This document shows positions 1 through 7,393 of a DNA stretch of 19,900 bases, one piece after another (within the stretch, counting starts at the first letter, position 1; each line of letters begins with the position of its first letter). The notes beneath the pieces were generated by a model. The model was given only the letters and a program-made list of their open reading frames with translations, had not been told where the DNA came from and made no database searches. The DNA comes from Pseudomonadota bacterium (GTDB lineage: Bacteria; Pseudomonadota; Alphaproteobacteria; Rhizobiales; Kaistiaceae), in the NCBI GenBank assembly GCA_023392225.1, contig JAEVZM010000063.1, positions 1-19,900 of the forward strand. Reading direction: 5' to 3'. A program made the translations under genes and the position numbers.

Positions 1-921
1 GTCGTCGCCCCCGGATTCGACGGGGCGGAGGTGCTTCGGCTCGCGGCGTCGCTCGATCAGGCCTCGCAGCATGTCATGGCCGCCACCATCGTCCGGGCGG
101 CCGAGGCGAGGGGGCTTCCGCTCGCCCTGCCGACCGAGGTCGCCGAGACCGCCGGCGAGGGGCTATCGGGCAAGGTCGAGGGCCATGCCGTGGTGGTCGG
201 CGGCACCGGCTTCGTCGCCGCCGCGCTCGGCGTTCCGGTGGAGACGCTGCGCGTCGCCGACCGCGCCGTCGGCGCGGTGACGGTCGCCGTCGCCGTGGAT
301 GGCAAGGTGGCGGGCGAGCTGGTGCTGTCCGATCCGCTCCGCCCCGGCATCCCCGGGCTGCTCGCCGTGCTCCGCGCCGCGGGCATCGCGCGCATCGTGC
401 TGGCGTCGGGGGACCGGCGGGATGTCGCCGAAGCGATCGGACGAAGTGCCGGCGTCGATCACGTGGCGGCAGACCTCACGCCCGAACGGAAAGTCGAGGT
501 CGTCCTCGCCGAGCGTCGTAGCGGGCCGGTGATGATGATCGGCGATGGCGTCAATGACGCCCCGGCACTCGCGGCGGCCGATGTCGGTGTCGCCATGGGC
601 GCTCGGGGTGCCGCCGCCTCTGCCGAGGCGGCCGACGTCGTGCTGCTCGTCGATCGGCTCGACGGGGTGCTTCCCGCAATCCGGATCGCCCGACGCTCGC
701 GGGCCATCGCGCTGCAGAGCGTCTATGTCGGGATCGGGCTGTCGGTCGCCGGCATGATCGCGGCCGCCTTGGGCTACCTGCAGCCCGTCGAGGGCGCGGT
801 GCTCCAGGAAGTGATCGACGTCGCGGTGATCCTCAACGCGCTCCGTGCCCTGTGGGGGCCGGACCACAAGACCCCGACGTCGGCAGGGAGCGGTCCCGCC
901 CCGGCGGGCGAGACCGCATGA
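1..921 (+). CDS. Heavy-metal-type P-type ATPase, C-terminal part (5' end outside window)
   Basis: The reading frame is open from base 1, so this is the 3' end of a longer gene. The visible part holds half of the nucleotide-binding domain (GEGLSGKVEG near residue 54), the HAD hinge motif GDGVNDAPAL at 541-570, and two C-terminal membrane segments ending in an ILNALRAL motif typical of P1B (heavy-metal) pumps. The phosphorylation motif DKTGT must lie upstream and is not visible. Two deviations stand out: the usual SEHPLA signature of P1B pumps reads SQHVMA (residues 22-27), and the TGD of the P-domain reads SGD. The last membrane segment has QEVID where copper pumps usually carry a MxxSS motif, so the substrate cannot be assigned. 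The family exports or imports metal ions across the inner membrane at the cost of ATP. The stop is 18 bp from the convergent stop of the next gene. Confidence 0.9.
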   Translation, partial: VVAPGFDGAEVLRLAASLDQASQHVMAATIVRAAEARGLPLALPTEVAETAGEGLSGKVEGHAVVVGGTGFVAAALGVPVETLRVADRAVGAVTVAVAVDGKVAGELVLSDPLRPGIPGLLAVLRAAGIARIVLASGDRRDVAEAIGRSAGVDHVAADLTPERKVEVVLAERRSGPVMMIGDGVNDAPALAAADVGVAMGARGAAASAEAADVVLLVDRLDGVLPAIRIARRSRAIALQSVYVGIGLSVAGMIAAALGYLQPVEGAVLQEVIDVAVILNALRALWGPDHKTPTSAGSGPAPAGETA

Positions 922-939
922 CCGTTCGGCCGGGGTGCG

Positions 940-2466
940 CTACTTCGCGCTGATCGGGGCGCCGCCGACGCCCGGGGTGCCGAAGACGAGCAGCGCATCC
1001 ACCGCCTGCTTCTGGGCGGCAGCCCAGGCCCCGAGCTGGGTGCAGAGCGACGGCTTCGGCTCGGGCGCATCGGCCGAGCACCGGCGCGAGACGAAGTTCT
1101 GGAGGCTCATCGAGAGCTGGAGCGAGTAGTCGCCCGAGTAGAGCTGGGTGTCGGAGAACACCACGCCGGAGGGAACGTTGCCGTAGAACATCATCCGGAA
1201 GCTCGAATCGAGCTCCGGCTTGTTCTGGGCATCGAGGCCGAGCACGGCCGCATTCGGGGCGAACTCCGGGGTGATGGCGACACCGGGGAACCCGGCAGTC
1301 TGATGGCAGGCAAGGCACGCAGCCTTGGGATTGTCGACTGGGCCCGCGAGGCGCCCGCCGAAGCCGAGGTGGTTGAAGTGGAGCGGCGGGGTTGCGAGCG
1401 ACACCGCGGCCTCGCGGTTGATCCACTGCTCGGTCAGCGGGTCGAGGTTGCACGGCCCGTCCGGGCTCGCGCAGGTCTCCGCGAATGGCACTCGCGGGTT
1501 GTTGCCCCACTGGAGGCCGAGCGGCACCATCCGCTCCCACGGCGTCGCACCGGGCGCCCGCGAGTCATAGCCGAAGGTTCCCATCAGCCAGCCGGTCGTG
1601 CTGCGCACGTCGCGGACCGAGACGTCGATCTGAATCATCCGGATCTTGCCGAGGGCGCGCTCGTACTTCGACAGCGGCCCCTTGTTGCGTTCCTCCGGCG
1701 AGGGATTGACGAAGATGTTGGCGTCCCACTCTAGCGCGTTGGCGACGATCGGAAGCTCCGGCTCGCTGACCGTCGAGAACAGGAGTTTGATGATGAAGGC
1801 GCCGTCGGCCATGTTGTTGAGGCCGGTCGGGTCGGGATTGACCATGCCCGGCTTCGGGTCGTCCGGATTGCAGTAGACCTGCCCGAGCGAGAAGGCGGCC
1901 CGGTCGTTGAAATAGGCGCCGGACCAGGTGTCGACGAACGTCTCCTGCAGCTCGCTCAGCGTGCCCGCGAAGGAGTCGAATTCGTGGGTGAAGCCATGGA
2001 CGAACTCGCGACCGTCCGTGCCAGGCCAGTCGCTGGCCACTTCAGTGTTCCAGTCCATCCACGGGATGCCGTACCAGGAGCGGACCTTGTTGTCCTCGAC
2101 GTAGAAGTCGACGTCGACATTGCCTTCGAGTCCGTAGGCGAGCATGGCCCGGAGATAGGCTTCCGGATCGACGGGACCGCCGTCCTTGAACGGGATCTTG
2201 AGCCAGGGATAGTCCTCCATCGGCGGAAGCGTATTCGGATAGGTCTGGCTGAGCTTGAAGACCCGGCCCTTATAGTCGGCCGGCGGATCGCCGCCGTCGC
2301 CTTCCAGATAGTAGTTCTTGAACGCTCCGCGGACGCAGTCCTTGGCCGCATGGGCATTTCGTGCCGCGTCGCTCGACTCCGCCGCTGCGAGGCCAGGAAG
2401 CGCGAGCATTCCGGCACAAAGCAGCGCCGCCTGCCGCGCGCAGGCACGTTTGACAGTGCGTCTCAT
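940..2466 (-). CDS. Exported 508-residue protein with one c-type haem site, function unknown
   Basis: The ATG at 2466 is preceded by a GGGGGA ribosome site and opens directly into a Sec signal peptide (basic MRRTVKR, hydrophobic core, cleavage after GLAAA near residue 29); an in-frame GTG at 2481 is less likely. A single CLACH motif at residues 384-388 (coding bases 1303-1317) predicts one covalently bound haem c in the periplasm. Other conspicuous blocks are WYGIPWMDW (131-139), GREFVHGFTHEFDS (152-165), a KIRMIQIDVSVRD block (274-286) and VPLGLQWGNNP (314-324). From memory these resemble a family of large periplasmic monohaem proteins of unknown function; I cannot name it. Possible sixth haem ligands include Met residues after the haem motif (MMFYGN). 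It is far longer than a simple electron-carrier cytochrome, so an enzymatic role is possible but unproven. It lies 86 bp downstream of uvrC on the same strand. Confidence 0.8.
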   Translation of the reverse strand: MRRTVKRACARQAALLCAGMLALPGLAAAESSDAARNAHAAKDCVRGAFKNYYLEGDGGDPPADYKGRVFKLSQTYPNTLPPMEDYPWLKIPFKDGGPVDPEAYLRAMLAYGLEGNVDVDFYVEDNKVRSWYGIPWMDWNTEVASDWPGTDGREFVHGFTHEFDSFAGTLSELQETFVDTWSGAYFNDRAAFSLGQVYCNPDDPKPGMVNPDPTGLNNMADGAFIIKLLFSTVSEPELPIVANALEWDANIFVNPSPEERNKGPLSKYERALGKIRMIQIDVSVRDVRSTTGWLMGTFGYDSRAPGATPWERMVPLGLQWGNNPRVPFAETCASPDGPCNLDPLTEQWINREAAVSLATPPLHFNHLGFGGRLAGPVDNPKAACLACHQTAGFPGVAITPEFAPNAAVLGLDAQNKPELDSSFRMMFYGNVPSGVVFSDTQLYSGDYSLQLSMSLQNFVSRRCSADAPEPKPSLCTQLGAWAAAQKQAVDALLVFGTPGVGGAPISAK

Positions 2467-2480
2467 GATTGGGTCCCCCA

Positions 2481-2540
2481 CGCACGAGCACCTTTGCCCG
2501 TGCGCGGTGATGCTATCCCAAGGCCGTCACCGCGGATAGC
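2481..2540 (-). other. Structured leader with interleaved inverted repeats upstream of the monohaem gene
   Basis: Between uvrC and the monohaem gene there are two perfect 7-bp inverted repeats whose arms alternate: GCGGTGA (2504-2510) with TCACCGC (2527-2533), and GCTATCC (2512-2518) with GGATAGC (2534-2540). A third stem, CGCACG (2481-2486) with CGTGCG (2499-2504), touches the first repeat and lies just before the ribosome site. Because the arms interleave, the first two hairpins exclude each other in RNA. There is no T-run, so this is not a classical terminator. A regulatory role is inference. Confidence 0.4.
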
Positions 2541-2552
2541 GCCGCGAAACGT

Positions 2553-4457
2553 TCAATTATGCTCGTGAAAGTGGTCGTGGATCAGTTGCGCCATCTGGCG
2601 TGATATTCCGTCCACGGCGACCAGATCCTCAATGCTTGCCCGGCTCACGGCCTTAGCCGTTCCGAAGTGACGGAGGAGTGCGCGCTTGCGGGTCGGGCCG
2701 ATGCCGCCGATCTCGTCGAGGGGGTTGCGCGCCATGTCCATCTTGCGCCGTGTCCGGTGCGAGCCGATGGCGAAGCGATGCGCCTCGTCTCGCAGCCGCT
2801 GGACGAAATAGAGGACGGGATCCCGCGGCTGGAGCATGAAGGGGTCGCGGCCCGGCATGTGGAATACTTCGCGTCCGGCATCGCGGTCGGGGCCCTTGGC
2901 GACGCCGACCAGCGGCACGTCGTCGATGCCGAGCTCGGCCATCACGGCGACCGCTTCGGCGAGCTGGCCCTTGCCGCCATCGATCAGCACGAGGTCGGGC
3001 CAGGGGGCGACCGTCTCGTCGTCGCCACCCTCGCCGTTGCGTGGCCCGGCCTCCTTGAGGAGGCGCGAGAAGCGACGGGTCAGCATCTCGCGCATCATGG
3101 CGTAGTCGTCGCCGGGCTTCAGCGTCTCGGACCGCGGATTGAACTTCCGGTACTGCGCCTTCACGAAGCCGGCCGGCCCGGCGACGATCATGCCGCCGAC
3201 CGGGTTGGTGCCCATGATGTGGCTGTTGTCGTAGACCTCGATCCGCTGCGGCGGTTCGGCGAGGCCGAAGCGCTCGGCGAGCCCGGAGAGCAGCGTCTGC
3301 TGCGAGGCCGATTCGGCGAGCTCGCGGCCGAGCGCCTCCTTGGCATTGACCAGCGCGTGGTCGACGAGGTCCTTCTTCTCGCCGCGCTGGGGGACGTTGA
3401 CGGTGATGCGGTGGCCGACTCGCTCGGACAGCGCTTCCTCGAGGAGATCCCGCTCCTCGATCTCGTGCGACAGGAGGACGAGCCTCGGCACCGGCTTGTC
3501 GTCGTAGAACTGGGCGATGAAGGCGCCGAGCACGGCGCCCGGCTCGAGGTCGCGGTCGGCACGGGGATAGTAGGCCCGGTTGCCCCAGTTCTGGCCGGTG
3601 CGGAAGAAGAACACCTCGATGCACGTCGCGCCGCCTTCCTGGTGGATGGCGAAGACGTCGGCCTCCTCGATGCCGCGCGGATTGATGCCCTGGTGGCCCT
3701 GGACGTGGGAGAGGGCGGCGAGGCGGTCGCGATAGACGGCCGCGGCCTCGAAATCGAGGCGCTCGGCGGCGGCCTCCATCTCGCCCTGAATCTCGGTCCG
3801 CACCGCCTGGCTCTTGCCGGAAAGGAAGGCCTTCGCCTCGTCGACGAGGTGCGTGTAATCCGCCTCGGAGATGACGCCGGTGCAGGGCGCCGAGCAGAGC
3901 TTGATCTGGTGGAGGAGGCAGGGCCGGGTGCGGCTCTCGTAGAACGAATCCGAGCAGGTGCGGAGGAGGAAGGCGCGCTGGAGCGCGTTGATCGTCCGAC
4001 CAACCGCACCGGCCGAGGCGAAGGGGCCGAAGTAGCTGCCCTTCCGGCTCCGTGCGCCGCGATGCTTGACGATCGCCGGAGCCGCGTGGTCCTCGGTGAT
4101 GAGGATGTAGGGGAACGACTTGTCATCGCGCAGGAGCACGTTGAAGCGCGGGCGAAGGCGCTTGATGAGGTTTGCCTCGAGGAGCAGCGCCTCCGTCTCG
4201 GTGCGGGTCGAGACGAACTCCATCGACGCCGTGAGCCCGATGGCGCGCGCGATGCGGCCCGACTGGCCGTCGCGGCGGGCATAGCTCTGGACGCGCTTCT
4301 TGAGGTTCCGCGCCTTGCCGACGTAGAGCACCGTGCCCTTCTGGTCGATCATGCGATAGACGCCGGGGCCGTTGGGCAGCCGCTTGATCAGTCCGGCGAT
4401 GACCTCGCGCCCGACGACCGGCTTCGCCGTTCCGGCCGTCTCGTTGTCGGTGTTCAT
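2553..4457 (-). CDS. uvrC: UvrABC excision nuclease subunit C
   Basis: This is a full-length UvrC (634 aa), which makes the dual incision around bulky DNA lesions in nucleotide excision repair after UvrB loading. The N-terminal GIY-YIG nuclease is visible (GVY at 32-34, LYVGKARNLKKRV at 44-56), followed by four cysteines C168, C180, C188 and C192, a UVR domain (about 219-252) that contacts UvrB, the RNase H-like second nuclease (D410 in VYDNSH, D493 in LIDGGKGQ, H560 in DEAHRF) and a helix-hairpin-helix tail (EIGGIGPTRKRALL, 582-595). The cysteine spacing 12-8-4 equals that reported for the E. coli UvrC iron-sulfur cluster. The ATG at 4457 overlaps the stop of the upstream SDR gene as ATGA, so the two are probably translationally coupled. 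Confidence 0.98.
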   Translation of the reverse strand: MNTDNETAGTAKPVVGREVIAGLIKRLPNGPGVYRMIDQKGTVLYVGKARNLKKRVQSYARRDGQSGRIARAIGLTASMEFVSTRTETEALLLEANLIKRLRPRFNVLLRDDKSFPYILITEDHAAPAIVKHRGARSRKGSYFGPFASAGAVGRTINALQRAFLLRTCSDSFYESRTRPCLLHQIKLCSAPCTGVISEADYTHLVDEAKAFLSGKSQAVRTEIQGEMEAAAERLDFEAAAVYRDRLAALSHVQGHQGINPRGIEEADVFAIHQEGGATCIEVFFFRTGQNWGNRAYYPRADRDLEPGAVLGAFIAQFYDDKPVPRLVLLSHEIEERDLLEEALSERVGHRITVNVPQRGEKKDLVDHALVNAKEALGRELAESASQQTLLSGLAERFGLAEPPQRIEVYDNSHIMGTNPVGGMIVAGPAGFVKAQYRKFNPRSETLKPGDDYAMMREMLTRRFSRLLKEAGPRNGEGGDDETVAPWPDLVLIDGGKGQLAEAVAVMAELGIDDVPLVGVAKGPDRDAGREVFHMPGRDPFMLQPRDPVLYFVQRLRDEAHRFAIGSHRTRRKMDMARNPLDEIGGIGPTRKRALLRHFGTAKAVSRASIEDLVAVDGISRQMAQLIHDHFHEHN

Positions 4458-5224
4458 GCCTGCGTGGATTCGTACTCGGCCATGTCCGGCGTGTCCCAGA
4501 CCAGATGCTGGCCGCCATCGAGGCCGATCATCTGGCCTGTGATCGATCGGTTTTCAATGAGATAGCGCACCGTGCGCCCAATCTCGGCAAGTTCGGGCGC
4601 CCGGCCGAGCGGCACGTGGCGAAGCTGGGCGGCAAAGTCGCCATCCTCCTGATTGCTGCTCTTAAGCACCGGCCCGGGGGCGATGGCGTTGACCCTGATG
4701 CGCGGCGCCAGCGCCTGCGCCATGACCCGCGTCGCCGCCCACAGCGCCGACTTCGACATCTGGTACGAGAAGTAGGTGGGGGCGGTCCGCCAGGCGCGCT
4801 GGTCGACCATGTTGATCACGTTGCCCTCATCGCGGCCGAGCACCTCGGCGAAGGCCTGGGCGAGGAACACCGGGGCCGAGAAGTTGATAGCCATCTGCCG
4901 CTCGAAGGCGGCCGGCTCGAGGCTGCCGAGATGGTCCTCGGCGAACGTTGAGGCATTATTCACCAACAACGTTGGTTTACCGAGCATGGTCGCCGAGTCG
5001 TAAACGACGCGACTCGCATTTGACAGATCGGCGAGGTCCGCGGCGACCACCACCACCTTTCCGCCGTCGGCGACGATCTCCTCCGCCAGCGTCTCGGCCT
5101 CGGTTCGCGAGGAATTACAGTGGATTGCGACCGCCCAGCCGTGGGTGACGAGGTCGAGGACGATGGCGCGGCCGAGGCGGCGTGCTCCTCCTGTTACGAT
5201 GGCGACGCCGCTGTCTCCGTTCAT
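4454..5224 (-). CDS. SDR-family reductase, pteridine reductase / FolM type
   Basis: This 256-residue short-chain dehydrogenase is a cytosolic NAD(P)H-dependent oxidoreductase. The cofactor motif reads TGGARRLG (11-18), matching the TGxxxRxG form of pteridine reductases rather than the classical TGxxxGxG. NNAS follows at 89-92, and the catalytic set is D141 (NMVDQRAW), Y154 and K158 (YQMSK). The classical serine is replaced by Asp 13 residues before Tyr, as in PTR1 and FolM-type enzymes, which suggests a dihydropteridine or dihydromonapterin substrate. The chosen ATG at 5224 has GGGAGA 9 bases upstream; an ATG at 5233 and a TTG at 5269 in the same frame fit less well. It overlaps uvrC by 4 bp. 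The specific substrate is inference. Confidence 0.88.
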   Translation of the reverse strand: MNGDSGVAIVTGGARRLGRAIVLDLVTHGWAVAIHCNSSRTEAETLAEEIVADGGKVVVVAADLADLSNASRVVYDSATMLGKPTLLVNNASTFAEDHLGSLEPAAFERQMAINFSAPVFLAQAFAEVLGRDEGNVINMVDQRAWRTAPTYFSYQMSKSALWAATRVMAQALAPRIRVNAIAPGPVLKSSNQEDGDFAAQLRHVPLGRAPELAEIGRTVRYLIENRSITGQMIGLDGGQHLVWDTPDMAEYESTQA

Positions 5225-5496
5225 CCGTTTCATTCTCCCGCTTGTCGGATCGGTCCCGAAATGGGACAATTATGTGCCCGCTCGTAACGCCGAAGCGGCA
5301 GGAGCGGCGCTGAAAGTGGCGGAATACCGCCAGGTGTAACCAACGTGCAACACGCCTCCAGTTTGGTGCCGCGCCGCTCTATGGCCGTATTTTCTTAACC
5401 CTTACGCCATATTGCTAAGGCTCCATCCTGGCGGAAGTAGGGGACGCTCGTTGCAGGCGACGCCTCCGGGGCCACGGGATCAGTGAGGAGGTTACT
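5225..5496. other. Intergenic region between divergent SDR and Omp genes
   Basis: This 272-bp gap separates two divergent genes and must hold both promoters. It contains an AT-richer patch at about 5388-5420 (including TATTTT at 5388-5393 and TTCTTAACC), which is the likely start region for the outer-membrane protein gene and would leave an untranslated leader of roughly 80-100 bases. On the other strand a CATAAT hexamer at 5274-5269 could be a -10 for the SDR gene, but no convincing -35 accompanies it. Short open frames here show no recognisable protein. No hairpin of note was seen. Confidence 0.35.
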
Positions 5497-6141
5497 ATGT
5501 CGCGTATGCGTGTACTGGGCGCTGCAATGGGCGCTCTCATGGTTGGTATCGGTGGTGCGAGCGCTGCCGACATCTATGCGCCGCCGCCCGCGGCCGAGGT
5601 CATCTACAACCCCGCTCCGGCGTTCAGCTGGACCGGTGGCTATGCTGGTGGCCTGGTCGGGTACGGCTGGGGCAATGCCAAGGTGAAGGGCGGTCCGAGC
5701 CTCGATCCGGACGGCTGGCTCGGCGGCATCTACGGCGGTTACAATTTCCAGACGAACAACATGTTCGTGCTGGGCCTCGAGAGTGACTTCGCTCTCAACG
5801 GCGCCGAGGACAAGGCCAACGGCGTGCGGGTCGAGAACAACTGGAACGCCACCCTCCGGGCGCGTGCCGGTATCGCCTTCGACCGCTTCATGCTCTACGG
5901 CACCGGTGGTCTCGCGGTCGGCAACATCAACACCAAGATCGCCAACGGCGGCAGCAACAGCGGCACCCACGCCGGCTGGACGGTTGGCGCCGGCATGGAA
6001 GCGGCGATCACCCCCAACGTGATCGGTCGTCTCGAGTACCGCTACATCGACTACGGCACCAACATCTACGACACGGCGCCGAAGACCAAGGTCGACTTCA
6101 ACACCAGCCAGGTCATGGTCGGTATCGGCTACAAGTTCTGA
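5497..6141 (+). CDS. Omp25/Omp31-type outer-membrane beta-barrel protein
   Basis: This 214-residue precursor starts at an ATG with a strong GAGGAGG ribosome site (5485-5491, 5-base spacing). A Sec signal peptide ends in GGASA before ADIYAPPP. The mature protein has the rhizobial small-porin pattern: a proline-rich N-terminus, then FSWTGGYAGG, alternating Gly/aromatic strands, a late GRLEYRYIDYGT strand, and a C-terminal GIGYKF ending in phenylalanine, the usual signal for outer-membrane barrel assembly. Family members are abundant eight-stranded barrels of Hyphomicrobiales with roles in envelope stability and, in some species, host interaction; a true porin function is not certain. It is monocistronic, with a strong terminator straight after the stop. 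The strong ribosome site and terminator fit high expression. Confidence 0.93.
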   Translation: MSRMRVLGAAMGALMVGIGGASAADIYAPPPAAEVIYNPAPAFSWTGGYAGGLVGYGWGNAKVKGGPSLDPDGWLGGIYGGYNFQTNNMFVLGLESDFALNGAEDKANGVRVENNWNATLRARAGIAFDRFMLYGTGGLAVGNINTKIANGGSNSGTHAGWTVGAGMEAAITPNVIGRLEYRYIDYGTNIYDTAPKTKVDFNTSQVMVGIGYKF

Positions 6142-6166
6142 TCGACGCCTCAGGCGTACGGTTCGG

Positions 6167-6190
6167 AAAGCCCCGCTTCGGCGGGGCTTT
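6167..6190 (+). terminator. Rho-independent terminator of the omp gene
   Basis: A perfect 10-bp stem AAAGCCCCGC / GCGGGGCTTT closes a TTCG tetraloop, 25 bases after the omp stop codon. The 3' arm ends in TTT followed by CTCGTTTC. The stem is symmetric, so it may also stop transcription from the convergent RNase gene, though no good T-run follows on that strand. Confidence 0.9.
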
Positions 6191-6203
6191 CTCGTTTCTG
6201 GCC

Positions 6204-6848
6204 TCACTCCATGCCAGGCATGGTGATGGTGCCGGCGCGGCATGAGTCCTGGTCGACCTCCACGCAGCGACGAAAGTCGAGGCGCTGGGTCAGGCAGATC
6301 CGCACCTCGATGCCGCCGGAGCGAGGGCAGGTGACGGCGATGCCGCGCTCCGACATGCCGGGATTCGCCTTGAGGAAGGCCTGCTCGATGGCGTTCGGTG
6401 ACGTCCGGCTGTCAGCTTCGAGCGGCTCGTAGATGTCCGGGATGTCGACCCGTGCATAGGCCCGGCGCACGAGGTCGAAATAGCGCTCGGGGCGTATGCC
6501 GGCGCAGGTGCCGTGCTTCTTCCACTGGTATTCGGCGAGGCCGGCCGGCATCAGGTCCGAGATGCTGGCGACGATGCTCCTCGGCAGGCGGGGGGTGTAG
6601 GCGCAGTAGTCGGGATAGCCGCGCTCATACTGGGGCCAGAGGCCGTGGACGACGAATCCCTTGTCGCCGTCGTCGCATTGCTCGGGGTCGGGCCGGCTCG
6701 CGGTCTCGCAGTAGCTCGGCGACCAGGAGAGGGAGAGGACGTAGAAGTCAAAATCACCCGGCGTGCCGTCGGCGATGGCGGGCCCGGCTAGCAGGGCGGC
6801 GAATGTCGCCGCAAGGACGCTCCGGCTCAGGGCTTGGCGGCGCGGCAC
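6204..6848 (-). CDS. Secreted ribonuclease T2 family protein
   Basis: This 214-residue precursor begins at a GTG and carries a signal peptide ending near GPAIA (25). The first conserved active-site block is intact: FVVHGLWPQ (65-73) with catalytic H68. The second reads YQWKKHGTC (107-115): the second catalytic histidine H112 and its Lys are present, but the family's HEW reads YQW. Paired cysteines (C47, C58, C82, C115 and others) fit an extracytoplasmic disulfide-bonded fold. T2 enzymes cleave single-stranded RNA through 2',3'-cyclic phosphates, normally in the periplasm or outside. Its start overlaps the end of the upstream gene by 22 bp, so it is probably co-transcribed with it; no closer alternative ATG is present. 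The altered motif leaves full activity uncertain. Confidence 0.9.
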   Translation of the reverse strand: MPRRQALSRSVLAATFAALLAGPAIADGTPGDFDFYVLSLSWSPSYCETASRPDPEQCDDGDKGFVVHGLWPQYERGYPDYCAYTPRLPRSIVASISDLMPAGLAEYQWKKHGTCAGIRPERYFDLVRRAYARVDIPDIYEPLEADSRTSPNAIEQAFLKANPGMSERGIAVTCPRSGGIEVRICLTQRLDFRRCVEVDQDSCRAGTITMPGME

Positions 6849-7234
6849 CAGGCACCGTAGACGTGCCAGGGATCATAGGCGGGCAGGCAGGACTCGACGC
6901 GCCAGCTCACCGAGGCGAAGCCCTGCTTGGTCTCGATGAGATAGGCGAGCTCCTCGGCCCGCCCGTCGGTCATGATCGCCGTGCCCCGGCAGTAGCGGCG
7001 ACCGATCAGGCTCGTATTCTGGATCAGCTCCGGCGTCTCGTAGACGCCGCGAATCTCGCTGATCTCGACGCCCCAGTGGAACGTGCGACGGTCGGCGTAG
7101 CGGAACTTCTGAACCACGCTCGAGATCACCAGCGAGTTCTCGCAGGTGGGCAGCGTTCCCTGCTTCCACCAGGCATTAGCCGGCGCAGCGAAGCCGATGG
7201 CGACGAGAAAGGCGATTAGGAGAACGCGGTTCAT
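6827..7234 (-). CDS. Small exported protein of unknown function, paired with RNase T2
   Basis: This 135-residue precursor starts at an ATG with AGGAAG immediately upstream. A clear Sec signal peptide (MNRVLLIAFLVAIGFAAPANA) is followed by a mature part of about 114 residues with four cysteines (CEN, YCRG, SCLP, WCRA), suggesting two disulfides in the periplasm. It is rich in aromatic residues and has no membrane segment after the signal. I recognise no enzymatic motif. Its 3' end overlaps the RNase T2 start by 22 bp, so a related role such as partner, chaperone or modulator is possible, but this rests on neighbourhood only. Confidence 0.8.
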   Translation of the reverse strand: MNRVLLIAFLVAIGFAAPANAWWKQGTLPTCENSLVISSVVQKFRYADRRTFHWGVEISEIRGVYETPELIQNTSLIGRRYCRGTAIMTDGRAEELAYLIETKQGFASVSWRVESCLPAYDPWHVYGAWCRAAKP

Positions 7235-7261
7235 CTTCCTGTCCCGTTCCGTTCGATTCGA

Positions 7262-7290
7262 AGGATGCGCTGCAGGCAGGATAGGGTCAA
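7262..7290 (-). promoter_or_regulatory. Possible sigma70-type promoter for the exported protein-RNase T2 pair
   Basis: On the minus strand TTGACC (7290-7285) is followed after 17 bases by CATCCT (7267-7262), 27 bases before the start codon at 7234. The -35 is good; the -10 is weak. Confidence 0.3.
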
Positions 7291-7393
7291 GGCGTTACGC
7301 GGTCGTTTAGATTGCGGCAAAACGGGCTTGTCGCCGCCACAGTTCGGCGCAACACATGCGACCCGACACGCTCCCACCGCACCGAGGACAACG

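Noticed and set aside
2667..4565. A 632-codon open frame antisense to uvrC
   Set aside because: It mirrors uvrC codons in GC-rich DNA; its product is a low-complexity mix of Asp, Glu, Ala, Arg and Val with no recognisable domain, while the opposite strand is an unmistakable UvrC.
5145..5339. Small open frame across the SDR 5' end and intergenic region
   Set aside because: No ribosome site or recognisable protein pattern; it overlaps the real SDR start antisense.
5388..5416. CtrA-box candidate in TTAACCCTTACG upstream of the omp gene
   Set aside because: The second half-site is missing at the required 7-base spacing.
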